A stretch of DNA of 37,445 bases from an uncultured Clostridia bacterium (GTDB lineage: Bacteria; Bacillota; Clostridia; TANB77; CAG-508). The notes below the pieces were generated by a model. The model saw only the letters and a program-made list of their open reading frames with translations, did not search any database and was not told the origin of the DNA. Position 1 is the first letter of the stretch, and every line of letters starts with the position of its first letter. The translations under genes and the position numbers were made by a program. The stretch covers positions 1 to 37,445 of the forward strand of contig CALXNM010000014.1 in NCBI GenBank assembly GCA_944389745.1. The letters are read 5' to 3'. Positions 36,200 through 37,445 of this stretch are shown here, one piece after another.

Positions 36200-37048
36200 A
36201 TGAAAAAATATATTGTTACAATAATAGTTTTATTAATAATAATATTTCTTTCTGTATGTGGATATTTTGTATTTGCAAACACAAAGGAAAATCAAGGAAA
36301 TAGCGAAGATATGTTAAAAGAAAAAGCAACGTCTGAGATAGAATTTTTAAATACAAATATTATAGATATTATGAATGAGCTAAATAATATTTCGTATACA
36401 AATTACAAAATAATTAATCAAGATGTAAATATATCAAGTGAGAGCTCTGAAAACGAAGTGCAGACTAGCGAAAATACTATAGATAGAGCATCAATTGAAT
36501 ATGAAAGTACTTTAAATGAAGAAGATGATAAAATAGATTGGGAAACCATTAAAGAAACCACAGAAAACGTATATTCAAGTTGGACTACTATTTTAATAGA
36601 CTTAACAACTTTAAACGTAAATAGAGGAAACCTACTTAAATTTAATGACTTATTAGACCAAATTATATCAGCAGAGGAGGAAGAAAACAAAGAAGCTTGT
36701 CTTTCATATTCAGCTAATTTGTATAATCTATTGGCATTGTATTTAAATGATTTTTCTAATGATGAGCAGCTTAAAAATGTATATAATACAAAATCAAATA
36801 TATTGTATGCATATTCAGTTATAGATGGAGAAAATTGGGGAGAAGCAAATAACTATATAGAAAAAGCAAAAAACGAATTTAATAAAATTATGAACAACCA
36901 AGTTAATAATATAAATAGTATTGATGAGGTAAATAAGTCATATATTTTAATTAATGAATTATCTGATGATGTAAATAAGCAAAGTAAAAAAACATTTTTT
37001 ATCAATTATCAAGAAGTAATGCAAGAATTAGAAAATATTATATTATAA
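36200..37048 (+). CDS. Anchored extracytoplasmic protein of unknown function
   Basis: AAGGAG at 36189-36194 precedes ATG 36200. The 282-residue protein has one N-terminal membrane segment (about 4-26); a Cys at 20 lies inside it without a proper lipobox, so a simple anchor is more likely than a lipoprotein. The rest is acidic and mostly helical, with a Ser/Glu-rich stretch near 73-95 and helical hairpins like those of TPR-type or coiled-coil wall proteins (LLDQIISAEEEENKEACLS, YIEKAKNEFNKIM). No catalytic motif is visible. It is followed by the rnpB promoter. Function unknown. Confidence 0.7.
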   Translation: MKKYIVTIIVLLIIIFLSVCGYFVFANTKENQGNSEDMLKEKATSEIEFLNTNIIDIMNELNNISYTNYKIINQDVNISSESSENEVQTSENTIDRASIEYESTLNEEDDKIDWETIKETTENVYSSWTTILIDLTTLNVNRGNLLKFNDLLDQIISAEEEENKEACLSYSANLYNLLALYLNDFSNDEQLKNVYNTKSNILYAYSVIDGENWGEANNYIEKAKNEFNKIMNNQVNNINSIDEVNKSYILINELSDDVNKQSKKTFFINYQEVMQELENIIL

Positions 37049-37064
37049 TCTGCTGATTAATTAT

Positions 37065-37093
37065 TTGACTGCTGAATAAAAATATAGTAAAAT
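37065..37093 (+). promoter_or_regulatory. Promoter of rnpB
   Basis: TTGACT (37065-37070), 17-nt spacer, TAAAAT (37088-37093). It predicts a transcript start near 37100, in agreement with the first base of helix P1. Confidence 0.65.
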
Positions 37094-37100
37094 AATTAGG

Positions 37101-37445
37101 AGTAAACCGAATAGTCGCGTATAGCAAGGTCGAAAGGCAGCGTACGAGGAAAGTCCGGGCTCCATAGAGCAATGATGCTGGATAACGTCCAGTGAGGGAA
37201 ACCTTAAGGAAAGTGCAACAGAAAATAACCGCCTCTTTAAGAGGTAAGGGTGAAAAGGTGAGGTAAGAGCTTACCGCCGGTATGGTGACATACTGGGTCA
37301 GTGTAAACCCCATCAGGAGCAACACCGAGCCAAGAAGATTAATGGCTGCTCGTCAGTCTTCTTATATTGGTGGCATGATGCATATAGTAATATATGTACT
37401 AGATAGATGACTATTCAAGACAGAACCCGGCTTATAGATTTACTT
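37101..37445 (+). ncRNA. rnpB: RNase P RNA, class A
   Basis: The conserved core is plain: GAGGAAAGTCCGGGCTCC at 37146-37163, the AACAGAAA-TAACCGCC region, AAGGGTGAAA-GGTG, a GTAAACCCC segment and, near the 3' end, ACAGAACCCGGCTTAT, which pairs with the first block to form P4. AGTAAA at 37101-37106 pairs with TTTACT at 37439-37444 as P1, so the gene is complete and ends at the window edge. It is the catalytic RNA that trims tRNA 5' ends. Confidence 0.97.

Overview
The window is a very AT-rich stretch of a low-GC Firmicute, most likely an uncultured gut Clostridia. AGA dominates arginine codons and genes carry strong AGGAG-type ribosome sites. Marker genes are der, plsY, gpsA, rpmF, asnB and a class A RNase P RNA. 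No tRNA, CRISPR array or transposase is visible.

Layout. 1-5.8 kb: a small deoxyribosyltransferase-like gene, then a Bce/Yxd-type antimicrobial-peptide sensing module (response regulator, intramembrane-sensing kinase, ABC ATPase, FtsX permease, YxeA), followed by a remnant of a penicillin-binding protein. 5.9-8.6 kb: Nudix hydrolase, GNAT acetyltransferase and CoA-disulfide reductase with a C-terminal rhodanese domain. 8.6-12.3 kb: a TetR operon with two perfect palindromic operators (flavin oxidoreductase, ABM monooxygenase), a DUF362 protein and an ArsP-like permease. 12.4-22.1 kb: a structured leader RNA with a 15-unit AC repeat and a long terminator, then a giant GLUG-repeat surface protein of about 3,094 residues anchored at both ends. 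22.2-25.3 kb: dinD under a consensus promoter with an SOS box, placed between a 20-codon asnB remnant and intact asnB. 25.3-30 kb: rpmF, dCMP deaminase and two tandem GT-C-like membrane proteins. 30-37.4 kb: der, a repeat-bearing SF2 helicase, plsY, gpsA, two unknown genes and rnpB.

Main discovery. Reading every gene in frame by eye, I find only five in-frame CGG codons in the window. All five are followed by A (CGGA). At each one the correct downstream protein lies in the +1 frame, so that CGGA appears where a single GGA (Gly) codon is expected. The sites are in the ABC ATPase (within the invariant EPTGALDS motif), the acetyltransferase, the giant surface protein (twice) and the second GT-C-like protein. 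No CGG is seen being used as ordinary arginine. This suggests that CGG has no cognate tRNA here and that CGGA is read as a four-base glycine codon or triggers a +1 shift. A systematic sequence artefact is the main alternative.

A second candidate system is the leader of the giant surface gene. Its AC repeat lies inside a short ORF. Gain of one repeat unit would fuse that ORF to a frame that runs through the terminator hairpin, which would make a phase-variable attenuator.
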